Below, piece after piece: positions 45,268-53,036 of a stretch of DNA of 64,000 nucleotides. A program made the translations under genes and the position numbers. Under the pieces are notes generated by a model. The model did not search any database. It was not told the origin of the DNA and saw only the letters and a program-made list of their open reading frames with translations. Within the stretch, counting starts at the first letter, position 1. Every line of letters begins with the position of its first letter. The stretch lies in contig NZ_JAKZFC010000001.1 of assembly GCF_022549215.1 (NCBI RefSeq), positions 806,001 through 870,000 on the forward strand, given 5' to 3'. The DNA comes from Solibacillus palustris. Lineage in GTDB: Bacteria; Bacillota; Bacilli; Bacillales_A; Planococcaceae.

Positions 45268-47082
45268 ATGATATCTAATCAAAAAATCCTAATGTCAATT
45301 ATTGTATTTTTAACATTAATTCTAAGTGCTTGTTCAGAGGAAGAAGGACAAAGTGCAAAAGATATTGTTATTGAAGATATATATATTGAAATGAATGATG
45401 GAGTAAAACTAGCTTCCCGTGTATATCGCCCAGATGATAATAACCGCTATCCCGTATTACTAGCAAGAACTACATATTATAGTGGGGCATTTGGCAGTAA
45501 AGAGGAGGGGGATTACCGAGAACTTGGAATAAGAATGGCTGAAAAAGGATATGTAGTCGTTATTCAAGATGTAAGAGGCTTACATAGTTCTGAAGGGGAA
45601 TGGCGATTGTTTAAGGATGATGCATCTGATGGTTATCAAACGGTCATTTGGCTAAACAAGCAAACATGGAGCAATGGAAAAGTAGGCGTTTTTGGAACAT
45701 CTGCACTTGGTATGACAGCAAATTTATTAGCTACTACGAACCCTCCTGGATTGAAAGCTGCCTTCGTTCAAATGGCTCCGTCTCAATTTTATGAGGAAGT
45801 TCTTGCGGAAGGTGGAATTTATAGACATGAACTTGCTACACGGTGGATGTATTTTATAAACTCTGCTTATTCAATAAAAATGCTGCAGCAAGGAAAAATT
45901 GACGAAGAAACATATTCTAAAATAGTGGATGCCAATAAGGAGTTTCCGGATCTATTTTTGCATACACCACTTAATAGTTTTCCTTATTTAAGTGATAATA
46001 CATCTTTTACTTCAATTTTTGAACACTATATACAGGATGAATACTATGATTATTATGATATTCCTTCTAATTTCTCAAATATAAAAATCCCAATTTATCA
46101 TCTTGGAGGTTGGTATGACACCTTTTTAGAAGGGACGATGAAAAACTATCTAGGGCTGCAGCAATTTGGCGGAAAGGGAGCAAAAGGAAACCAAAAGCTG
46201 CTTATGGGTCCTTGGACACATCAAGATTTTGGACAGAACGGTTTAGATGGAGATAGTGCTTTCTTTGAAGGTGATGAAATCTATTTAATTACCGAGATGG
46301 AACGCTGGTTTGATTACTGGCTAAAAGATATCGATACAGGTGTGATGGAGGAAGACCCCATTAAGTATTATACAATTGGGGCTAATGAATGGAGAACGAC
46401 TAAGGTATGGCCTGTTGCAGATGTAGAAAAAGTAAAATGGTACTTTAATAATGAAAAAAGCAACAGTGCAACGTCGATAAATGATTCGTTATTGTCGAAT
46501 GAAGAGCCACTTTTAGAAGCAAAAAATCAATTTAGATATGACCCTAAAAACCCAATTATCACAATTGGGGGAAGAAATTTATTTAGCGAATTGGGGCTAG
46601 GACCATTAGATCAACGCCCTGCCGAAAAACATTCTTTAACATATACGTCAGAGCCGTTAACAGAACCATTAGAAATAGGAGGCACTGTTTTAGCTACCTT
46701 ATATGTTTCTTCAGATGCCATTGATACTGATTTCACTGTGAAATTAACGGATGTATCACCCGATGGCACTTCCAATTTATTAAATGAAGGGGCATTACGA
46801 ATGCGATTCCGTGAAGGTCTAGATAGAGAAGTATTTATGGAAAAGGGGAAAATGTATGAAATAGAAATCAATTTACATGTAATAAGTCATGTATTTAATG
46901 AGGGGCATAGAATTCGAGTAGCTGTAGCAAGTAGCAATTTCCCACGATTTGACCGAAACTCAAATACTGGCAATCCACTTGGCGTGGATTCAGAGGAAGA
47001 TTTTGTGATAGCGGAAAATGCAGTTCATATAGGCCCAGAACATCTATCACACATCACCCTTCCAGTCATAAAAAAACAATAA
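45268..47082 (+). CDS. CocE/NonD-family alpha/beta hydrolase lipoprotein
   Basis: 604-aa secreted hydrolase. Signal peptide with lipobox LSAC, Cys22 lipidated, so anchored to the outer face of the membrane. Residues ~35-330 form the X-Pro dipeptidyl-peptidase/CocE alpha/beta domain: nucleophile Ser145 in FGTSALG, Asp in GGWYDTFLEG, His in GPWTHQDFG. The rest is the jelly-roll C-terminal domain of the same family. Its substrate (an ester or acyl-peptide) is unknown. It sits between rfbB and the isomerase gene, and an extracellular esterase/acylase next to a sugar-acylation module could trim acyl groups from the polymer (speculation). Confidence 0.88.
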   Translation: MISNQKILMSIIVFLTLILSACSEEEGQSAKDIVIEDIYIEMNDGVKLASRVYRPDDNNRYPVLLARTTYYSGAFGSKEEGDYRELGIRMAEKGYVVVIQDVRGLHSSEGEWRLFKDDASDGYQTVIWLNKQTWSNGKVGVFGTSALGMTANLLATTNPPGLKAAFVQMAPSQFYEEVLAEGGIYRHELATRWMYFINSAYSIKMLQQGKIDEETYSKIVDANKEFPDLFLHTPLNSFPYLSDNTSFTSIFEHYIQDEYYDYYDIPSNFSNIKIPIYHLGGWYDTFLEGTMKNYLGLQQFGGKGAKGNQKLLMGPWTHQDFGQNGLDGDSAFFEGDEIYLITEMERWFDYWLKDIDTGVMEEDPIKYYTIGANEWRTTKVWPVADVEKVKWYFNNEKSNSATSINDSLLSNEEPLLEAKNQFRYDPKNPIITIGGRNLFSELGLGPLDQRPAEKHSLTYTSEPLTEPLEIGGTVLATLYVSSDAIDTDFTVKLTDVSPDGTSNLLNEGALRMRFREGLDREVFMEKGKMYEIEINLHVISHVFNEGHRIRVAVASSNFPRFDRNSNTGNPLGVDSEEDFVIAENAVHIGPEHLSHITLPVIKKQ

Positions 47083-47237
47083 TTATTTATTAGTAATTAA
47101 CGTAAATGCCGAATCATATAATAGAAAAGTCCAAAAATATTACGATAACTATTTTTAGCATCAATTAATCAACTAATTAACCCTAATCATTGTAGTAATG
47201 ATGAATTTATTAAACTTATGAAACGAGGGGAAACTTG

Positions 47238-48545
47238 ATGATTCAATTACTCCAAACCGGTATTTTAAATGAATCCTTAATACAAATTGAGTGGGAAGAT
47301 TATACTGAATCGGTAGCAGCAATCCATCGCCATTTAGAAGGAGCTAATAGTGAAATGACAGGTTGGCTTAATTCCCCAATAGAAAATAATATAGAAATGG
47401 TGAAATCGATTCAACGTATCGCAAATGAAATTAAGATAGCGGCTGATGTATTAGTAGTTATTGGGGTAGGTGGCTCATTTTTAGGTGCAAAAGCTATTCA
47501 AGACGCATTAACTCCTTATTTTGGTGATTGTACGAATGGCATTGAAGTTATTTATGTTGGGCAAAATATGAGTGGTGCTTATATAAGGCAGTTACTAAAT
47601 AGTCTTGAACATAAGGAAGTGTATGTGAATGTTATTTCGAAATCTGGTAAAACAATGGAGCCTGCATTAGCCTTTCGTGTATTTCGACAATATATGGAGA
47701 AACGATATGGAGATGAAGCATATAATCGGATTATCGTCACAACTGATGCTGAAAACGGATTATTAAACAAAATTGCAAAAAAAACAGGTTACCGTCAATT
47801 CGTAATTCCAGCGAATATTGGTGGTCGCTATTCCGTACTGACACCGGTAGGACTATTACCAGTTGCTGTTGCGGGTGTTGATATAGAAAAGTTACTAGAA
47901 GGTGCAAAAAAAGCTGCAACTGTTTTAAAGAATGAAAATCTCGAGCAAAACGAAGCATATCGATATGCAGTTATACGACAAGCGCTCTACAAAAATGGTT
48001 ATAAAATTGAACTGTTAGCCTCGTTCGAACCGTGTCTAGCAAAACTGCATGAATGGTGGAAGCAATTATTTGGTGAAAGTGAAGGAAAAGATAAAAAGGG
48101 ATTGTTTCCGGCTTCAGTTAGCTATTCGACCGACTTACATGCAATTGGTCAGTTCATACAAGATGGCAGCCCAATTGTTTTTGAAACATTACTTCATTTC
48201 AAGGAGATCCTGTTTGATTATCAAGTGCCATTTGATGATCAAAACGATGATCACCTGAATTATTTAGCGAATCAAAGCTTTAATAACATCAATGCAATTT
48301 CTAAGCAAGGTACGGCTTTGGCCCACGCAGATGGAGGGGTTCCGATCATCCAACTCGAATTAGAGCGGTTGGATGCCTATCATTTGGGGTACCTTATTTA
48401 TTTTTTCATGAAAGCATGTGCGATGAGTGCTTATCTTTTACAGGTTAATCCTTTTGATCAACCAGGTGTTGAAGCCTATAAAAAGAAAATGCTCCAATTA
48501 TTGCAAATTGATAATTTTAAGAATGAATATGGAGTTGGAATGTAA
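47238..48545 (+). CDS. pgi: Glucose-6-phosphate isomerase paralogue
   Basis: 435-aa phosphosugar isomerase. Both family signatures are present (IGGRYSVLTPVG, and NPFDQPGVEAYKK), as are the active-site regions GESEGKDKKGLFPA and LAHADGGVP. The sugar-phosphate loop reads SKSGKTMEPA, where housekeeping Firmicute enzymes usually have SKSGTTTEPA, so Lys138 replaces a phosphate-binding Thr. ATG 47238 is chosen over TTG 47235 because ACGAGGGG is 7 bp upstream. Isomerases of this type also occur in Acinetobacter capsule loci beside galE. Probably feeds or drains hexose phosphate for nucleotide-sugar synthesis; altered specificity is possible. Confidence 0.88.
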   Translation: MIQLLQTGILNESLIQIEWEDYTESVAAIHRHLEGANSEMTGWLNSPIENNIEMVKSIQRIANEIKIAADVLVVIGVGGSFLGAKAIQDALTPYFGDCTNGIEVIYVGQNMSGAYIRQLLNSLEHKEVYVNVISKSGKTMEPALAFRVFRQYMEKRYGDEAYNRIIVTTDAENGLLNKIAKKTGYRQFVIPANIGGRYSVLTPVGLLPVAVAGVDIEKLLEGAKKAATVLKNENLEQNEAYRYAVIRQALYKNGYKIELLASFEPCLAKLHEWWKQLFGESEGKDKKGLFPASVSYSTDLHAIGQFIQDGSPIVFETLLHFKEILFDYQVPFDDQNDDHLNYLANQSFNNINAISKQGTALAHADGGVPIIQLELERLDAYHLGYLIYFFMKACAMSAYLLQVNPFDQPGVEAYKKKMLQLLQIDNFKNEYGVGM

Positions 48546-49529
48546 ATGACATCAATAAAGGCGATAGAATATCATTTTCCTACAAATCAAATTGCTAATG
48601 ACCCTAACAATAAATTAACAAAGAAAATTGGAATTTCAACTAGATATATCGCAGATAAAGATGAAACAGCTTCAGACCTGGCGATACAAGCTGCTGAAAA
48701 ATTGTTTGAAAAGGGTGTTTGTAAAAAGAGTGAAATCGATTTTTTGCTATTTTGTACGCAAGCTCCAGATTATATTTTGCCTACAACCGCATGCATTATT
48801 CAGGAGAAATTAAAACTTCCAACTAGTTGTGGTGCGCTCGATTTTAATTTAGGGTGTTCTGGTTTTGTTTATGGCCTATCTCTTGCTAAAGGGTTAATTG
48901 AAAGCGGGCAAGCAAAGAATGTTTTACTATTAACAGCAGATACTTACAGTAAATTTATCCATGAAAATGATTTCAGCACATCCATATTATTTGGTGATGC
49001 AGCCGCAGCGACTTTGATTACTGAATCTTCTGATAGTGGAAATCTTGGTCCATTTGTATTTGGGACGGATGGTAGTGGGGCTGAAGAGTTAATTATATTT
49101 GCTGGTGGGTCTAGAGAGCCGATGGATTCTGAAGCTTTACTGGAATTTGAAGATGAAAAAGGCAATATTAGAACGCGAAGTAATTTGTATATGAATGGAT
49201 CAGAAGTATTTAATTTTGCTATGAGGGAAGTACCGAAAGCGGTTGCCGATTTGTTAAAGAAAGAAAATACAACCTTGAATGATTATGATTACTTTATTTT
49301 TCACCAAGCGAACAGATATATGTTAGAGGCTTTAAGAAGAAGGATAAATATTGATGAAGATAAATTTTCCATCCAATTGAATGATTGTGGTAATACGGTA
49401 TCTTCAACAATCCCAATAGCCTTACAAAAAGAAATTGAAATTGGACATATTAAAAACGGGGACAAAGTTTTATTAGTTGGATTTGGAGTAGGGTTATCTT
49501 GGGGCGTTTGCTCAATAAGAATACGTTAG
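48546..49529 (+). CDS. 3-oxoacyl-ACP synthase III family protein
   Basis: 327-aa KAS III (FabH-like) condensing enzyme. The Cys-His-Asn triad is intact: C104 in NLGCSGF, H253 in FHQANRY, N283 in CGNTVSST. It starts one base after the pgi-type stop and is followed 32 bp later by a dedicated acyl carrier protein gene and then an acyltransferase gene. That arrangement implies synthesis of a short acyl group on the carrier rather than bulk fatty-acid synthesis. FabH makes acetoacetyl-ACP from acetyl-CoA and malonyl-ACP; the true product here is unknown. Confidence 0.92.
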   Translation: MTSIKAIEYHFPTNQIANDPNNKLTKKIGISTRYIADKDETASDLAIQAAEKLFEKGVCKKSEIDFLLFCTQAPDYILPTTACIIQEKLKLPTSCGALDFNLGCSGFVYGLSLAKGLIESGQAKNVLLLTADTYSKFIHENDFSTSILFGDAAAATLITESSDSGNLGPFVFGTDGSGAEELIIFAGGSREPMDSEALLEFEDEKGNIRTRSNLYMNGSEVFNFAMREVPKAVADLLKKENTTLNDYDYFIFHQANRYMLEALRRRINIDEDKFSIQLNDCGNTVSSTIPIALQKEIEIGHIKNGDKVLLVGFGVGLSWGVCSIRIR

Positions 49530-49561
49530 TAACAATATATCTATATGCGGGGGGCTATTGG

Positions 49562-49810
49562 ATGAATCTAAAAGAATTTATAGCATTATGTGAAGAGATT
49601 TTAGAAATAAAAGAAGGTAAGCTAACAATGGATACTCGTTTAGACAATATAGAAGAATGGGACTCATTAACAAGAATGGATTTGGTTTCGTATTGTGATG
49701 AGAAGTTTAATACTACACTACCTATAGAGATTTTTCGAGATACTGAAACATTTCAAGATGTAGTAAATATAGTGAAGCCGTATTTACAAGTAGCAGCCTA
49801 TGAAAAATGA
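49562..49810 (+). CDS. Dedicated acyl carrier protein
   Basis: 82-aa carrier protein with the phosphopantetheine-attachment motif WDSL (Ser35) and the usual four-helix acidic pattern. ATG 49562 is set by GGGGGG 7 bp upstream; the frame can be extended 21 codons into the KAS III gene but without a ribosome site. It overlaps the acyltransferase gene by 11 bp, indicating coupled translation. It differs from housekeeping AcpP, which normally reads DSLD at this motif; here the motif is DSLT. Confidence 0.9.
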   Translation: MNLKEFIALCEEILEIKEGKLTMDTRLDNIEEWDSLTRMDLVSYCDEKFNTTLPIEIFRDTETFQDVVNIVKPYLQVAAYEK

Positions 49811-50480
49811 AGAGTTGCTACTATTAATTGGTGATGGAGAATTTGCCGAAATAGCATATGAATATTTTACTTATGATTCTCCCTATCGTGTCGTAGCGTT
49901 TGCAGTTGAAAAAGAGTATCTTGTGAAGGAAACATTGTATGGTTTACCTGTTATTCCTTTTGAGGAAATCGATCAATGGTATTCACCCGAGCAATATAAA
50001 GCTTTTGTTGCTATTAATAGTACTAAATTAAATAGACTTAGAACTAGATTATATAATGAAGTAAAAAATAAAGGCTATAAAGTTGTTTCATATATTAGCT
50101 CAAAAGCGTTCGTATGGCGAAATGTAAAGGTGGGTGAAAATACCTTTATTTTCGAAAACAATGTCTTACAGCATCATGTTGAAGTAGGGAATAATGTAAT
50201 TATGTGGAGCGGCAATCATGTTGGGCATCGATCGATTATAAAAGACAATAGTTTTATAACTTCCCATGTGGTGATAGCGGGTAGATCTGAAATAGGAGAG
50301 AGTTGCTTTTTAGGTATAAACAGTACTATAAATGACATGATTAAAGTAGGAAAAGATTGTTTCATTTCTTCTGGAGCAGTAGTCAATAAAAATACAAAAG
50401 AAGGATATATTTACTCGGGAAATCCAGCAAAATCTATGGCTATAACTAGCTATAGATATTATGAAATAGAAGCGGAGTAA
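49800..50480 (+). CDS. NeuD/PglD-like hexapeptide acyltransferase
   Basis: 226-aa sugar O/N-acyltransferase. Residues ~5-80 form the Rossmann-like nucleotide-sugar-binding domain (LLLIGDGEFAEIAYEYF), and residues ~100-215 a left-handed beta helix with hexapeptide repeats (VGENTFIFENNVLQ, VGNNVIMWSG). The likely catalytic His is in NHVGHRS. PglD acetylates UDP-4-amino sugars at N4. Coupled to an ACP gene, this one may take an acyl-ACP and act on dTDP-Qui4N or the UDP-4-amino sugar of this locus (inference). Confidence 0.87.
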   Translation: MKNEELLLLIGDGEFAEIAYEYFTYDSPYRVVAFAVEKEYLVKETLYGLPVIPFEEIDQWYSPEQYKAFVAINSTKLNRLRTRLYNEVKNKGYKVVSYISSKAFVWRNVKVGENTFIFENNVLQHHVEVGNNVIMWSGNHVGHRSIIKDNSFITSHVVIAGRSEIGESCFLGINSTINDMIKVGKDCFISSGAVVNKNTKEGYIYSGNPAKSMAITSYRYYEIEAE

Positions 50481-50598
50481 ACATTATGCTCGAAGGTATG
50501 AAGAAGAGAGAAAGCTCGTACTTAATTTCAAACTAATCAAGCATGTCGCCATCTTTAGAGCTATGCCATTGCCTTAACAAACATTATGAATCAAATTT

Positions 50599-50630
50599 CC
50601 AAAGTATGTTTAATGCTTTGGGGTTTTTTT
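50599..50630 (+). terminator. Terminator after the acylation module
   Basis: CCAAAG (50599-50604) pairs with CTTTGG (50616-50621), followed by GG and seven Ts. It separates the KAS/ACP/acyltransferase genes from wzz. Confidence 0.75.
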
Positions 50631-50645
50631 AGTAAAATGCTAAAA

Positions 50646-50710
50646 CTGCCACGTCTTGTGGCCACGTATTTGACACCAACCTCATGTTGGCCTCAGCCAT
50701 CACTGAAATC
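50646..50710 (+). repeat. Degenerate copy of the multi-hairpin element at 59521
   Basis: Two tandem hairpins, GCCAC-GTCTT-GTGGC (50648-50662) and CCAAC-CTCAT-GTTGG (50676-50690), followed by CCTCAGCCATCACTGAAATC. They line up with the hairpin pair at 59575-59617 and the GATGTCACAGATTT that follows there. It lies between the terminator and the wzz ribosome site. Confidence 0.65.
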
Positions 50711-50764
50711 AACCATATATTACTGTGAAAAACCTAGTAAATGTATCTCAAGGGGGCAATATAA

Positions 50765-51499
50765 TTGGGAGAAGCAATCAGTTTACAAGAAGTCATAAAA
50801 ATAATTAGAAAAAGATTGTTACTTATTATTTCTTTAGTAGTTATTAGTGTTGGAATTAGTATAGGCATTAGTTTTTATTTATTAACCCCGATTTATCAGG
50901 CACAAACACAAATTTTAGTAAATCAACAAAGTAGTCTTAGTGATGCATATTCATGGCAATCAATAGAAACGGATTTGCGATTAATTAATACGTATAATGT
51001 CATCATTACAAATACAGCTATTTTAACTCCTGTAATTGAAGAACTTAAATTAGATGTAACCCCGGAAGAGTTATCTAAACAAATTTCAGTTTCGAATGAG
51101 AGTGATTCAAAAGTTGTAAATATCAGTGTATTAGATCCAGATCCGTCACGTGCTGTGGAAATTTCAAATACGATTTCAGAAGTGTTTAAAGAAAGAGTTT
51201 CAGAGCTAATGAGAGTTGATAATATTTCAATCTTATCAGAAGCAAAACTAAGTGATAACCCTATTCCTGTAAGACCCAATAAGATTTTAAATATCTTTAT
51301 TGCGGCAGTATTTGGTCTTATGCTGGGGGTAAGTATTGTAATTCTACTTGAAATTTTAGATACAACAATAAAAAGCGAGAAAGACATCGAAGAACATTAT
51401 GGTTTACCTGTCATAGGTATAGTTGGCTTAATTGTTGAAAAAAAAGAAAAGAAAATTTCCCTTAAATCACGTAGCGTTAGGAGGAGCGAAAATGATTAG
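50765..51499 (+). CDS. ywqC: Chain-length determinant / BY-kinase activator (Wzz, YwqC/CapA)
   Basis: 244-aa membrane protein with two transmembrane helices (residues ~20-40 and ~175-197) and an extracellular Wzz domain. The C-terminal cytoplasmic tail after PNKILNIFIAAVFGLMLGV is the part that activates the tyrosine kinase. TTG start at 50765 with AAGGGGG 7 bp before. It overlaps the kinase gene by 8 bp. Controls polymer length together with the kinase and the phosphatase encoded at 22885. Confidence 0.93.
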   Translation: MGEAISLQEVIKIIRKRLLLIISLVVISVGISIGISFYLLTPIYQAQTQILVNQQSSLSDAYSWQSIETDLRLINTYNVIITNTAILTPVIEELKLDVTPEELSKQISVSNESDSKVVNISVLDPDPSRAVEISNTISEVFKERVSELMRVDNISILSEAKLSDNPIPVRPNKILNIFIAAVFGLMLGVSIVILLEILDTTIKSEKDIEEHYGLPVIGIVGLIVEKKEKKISLKSRSVRRSEND

Positions 51500-52214
51500 G
51501 TTGAGAAGTAAAAAAAAGAAAAAACAGTTAATGTTATCAAAATTAGCTCGGAATTTAATTACTTTTTCAGATACGAAATCAATTATTTCAGAGCAATTTC
51601 GTACGATTCGTGCAAACATCACATTTTCTATGCCAGATCAAGAATTAAAAACGATTTTGGTCACCTCGTCTACTCCAGGAGAAGGAAAATCCACTAATGT
51701 TGCAAATTTAGGGGTTGTATTTGCGCAGGAAGGGAAAAGGGTTCTGATCATCGATGGGGATTTGCGAAAACCGACTTTGCATCACACATTTAAAACCTTC
51801 AATAAAGTAGGGTTATCTAATGTAATTGCAAAAAAGGCTACTATTAACGAGGCGATACAAGAGACATTTATTTTTGGGCTTCATGTATTAACAAGTGGTC
51901 CTATTCCACCAAATCCAGCTGAATTACTTTCTTCAAAATCGATGGATGCGTTGATTCTTGATGTGAAGAGAGATTTTGACATCGTTATTATTGACGCACC
52001 CCCATTATTATCTGTGTCGGATGCGCAAATTTTGGCGAATAAATGCGATGGCACCGTATTAATCGTTAATACAGGTGTTGTCGAAAAGGAAGCTGTTCGA
52101 AAAGCGAATGTCATTTTGTCTAATTCTCAATCAATCATTATAGGAGTAGTTTTAAATAATTATGTAACCCCAAAACATCAGCACTATTATAACGAATATA
52201 GTTTCGGTGAATAA
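51492..52214 (+). CDS. ywqD: Capsular tyrosine kinase (BY-kinase, YwqD/CapB)
   Basis: 240-aa cytoplasmic BY-kinase. Walker A SSTPGEGKST (residues 59-68), Walker A' VLIIDGDLRKP (84-94) and Walker B VIIDAPP. The C-terminal cluster HYYNEYSFGE carries three tyrosines (Y232, Y233, Y236) for autophosphorylation in trans. ATG 51492 is set by GGAGGAGCG; a 20-residue longer frame lies wholly within ywqC. Phosphorylation state, balanced by YwqE, regulates polymer export and probably UDP-sugar enzymes. Confidence 0.94.
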   Translation: MIRLRSKKKKKQLMLSKLARNLITFSDTKSIISEQFRTIRANITFSMPDQELKTILVTSSTPGEGKSTNVANLGVVFAQEGKRVLIIDGDLRKPTLHHTFKTFNKVGLSNVIAKKATINEAIQETFIFGLHVLTSGPIPPNPAELLSSKSMDALILDVKRDFDIVIIDAPPLLSVSDAQILANKCDGTVLIVNTGVVEKEAVRKANVILSNSQSIIIGVVLNNYVTPKHQHYYNEYSFGE

Positions 52215-52325
52215 TTTTCTGAAGAGTATAATTTTCGGATTCTAAAGTATAATCATACCGCATACAATGACGTACAGGCAATAAAAATTGTCTAAAAAGC
52301 AGTACTAGATGAGGAGGAAATAGCT

Positions 52326-52592
52326 GTGGATTCATTAAAAGTATCATCTCGTTCTAATCCTAATTCTGTTGCAGGAGCACTCGTGGCGGTCATAAGAGAA
52401 CAGGGCTTTGCAGAAATGCAAGCGGTAGGTGCAGGGGCGCTCAATCAAGCAATTAAAGCTGTAGCCATTGCACGAGGGTTTGTGGCACCTAGTGGAACGG
52501 ATCTGATTTGTGCACCAGCCTTCGCAGACATTACTATTGCAGGGGAAGATCGAACGGCGTTAAAATTACTCGTTGAAAAAAGATCACGATAA
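52326..52592 (+). CDS. spoVS: Stage V sporulation protein S
   Basis: 88-aa Alba-like small protein, nearly the B. subtilis length (86). KVSSRSNPNSVAGALVAVI and GAGALNQAIKAVAIARGFV are family-defining. Needed for spore coat assembly and later stages, and its presence supports a spore former. GTG start at 52326, 8 bp after GAGGAGG. In B. subtilis it directly follows ymdB; here about 29.6 kb of polysaccharide genes lie between. Probably its own promoter in the 110-bp gap after ywqD, but I cannot place it convincingly. Confidence 0.97.
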   Translation: MDSLKVSSRSNPNSVAGALVAVIREQGFAEMQAVGAGALNQAIKAVAIARGFVAPSGTDLICAPAFADITIAGEDRTALKLLVEKRSR

Positions 52593-52599
52593 ATAAACA

Positions 52600-52640
52600 A
52601 ACACTTACGCAAATGAAACAAACTTGCGTGAGTGTTTTTT
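52600..52640 (+). terminator. Terminator of spoVS
   Basis: AACACTTACGCAA (52600-52612) pairs with 52624-52636 (one wobble), 11-nt loop, six Ts. Confidence 0.95.
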
Positions 52641-53025
52641 ATTTTGGGGTTTTACGCGCCAGCCTACTTTTTTTGAGTGACCCGCCAATAATTTTATTCC
52701 GTCATCTTTTAAATTGCTAAGGAACAAAATCAAAATAAATTCGTTTCACTACTTAACAAAATTGATTTCAAACTGATTTGTGTACAAAACCTTCCGTCAA
52801 AGGTCTGATTTTTTTACGCTTTATGACATTTGCAATAGTAGGAACTTACACTTCATGTTAAACTAATGAAGGAAATTTAACTAAATTCATTGGTCCTTTC
52901 CATGAATGCAGTTAAGCCTTTGGCAACCATGCATAGAGGTGTAATGGAGTTTACATAGCTGTTATCCAGCTACCTAATAAAGTATATCTATTACTTTATT
53001 TATTTATATAATTAGAAAACTTAAG
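52641..53025 (+). promoter_or_regulatory. Long structured leader of korAB
   Basis: About 400 bp without a gene. Three consecutive hairpins occur within 52886-52972: TTCATTGG/CCATGAA (52886-52906); ATGCAGTT with a GCC-TTT-GGC tip, closed by AAC and TGCAT (52906-52934); and TAGCTG-TTATC-CAGCTA (52956-52972). The AAGGAG ribosome site of korA follows about 50 bp later. A TTGCAA hexamer at 52830 could be a -35, but no convincing -10 is seen. No known riboswitch consensus matches. Confidence 0.45.
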
Positions 53026-53036
53026 GAGATGTTGAT

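Noticed and set aside
50586-50798. 70-codon frame upstream of wzz
   Set aside because: Crosses a terminator and the hairpin repeat, has no ribosome site and runs into ywqC.
52886-52972. SAM-I or other known riboswitch in the korA leader
   Set aside because: GGCAACC and a nearby AGAGGTG recall SAM-I pieces, but the kink-turn and core order do not fit.
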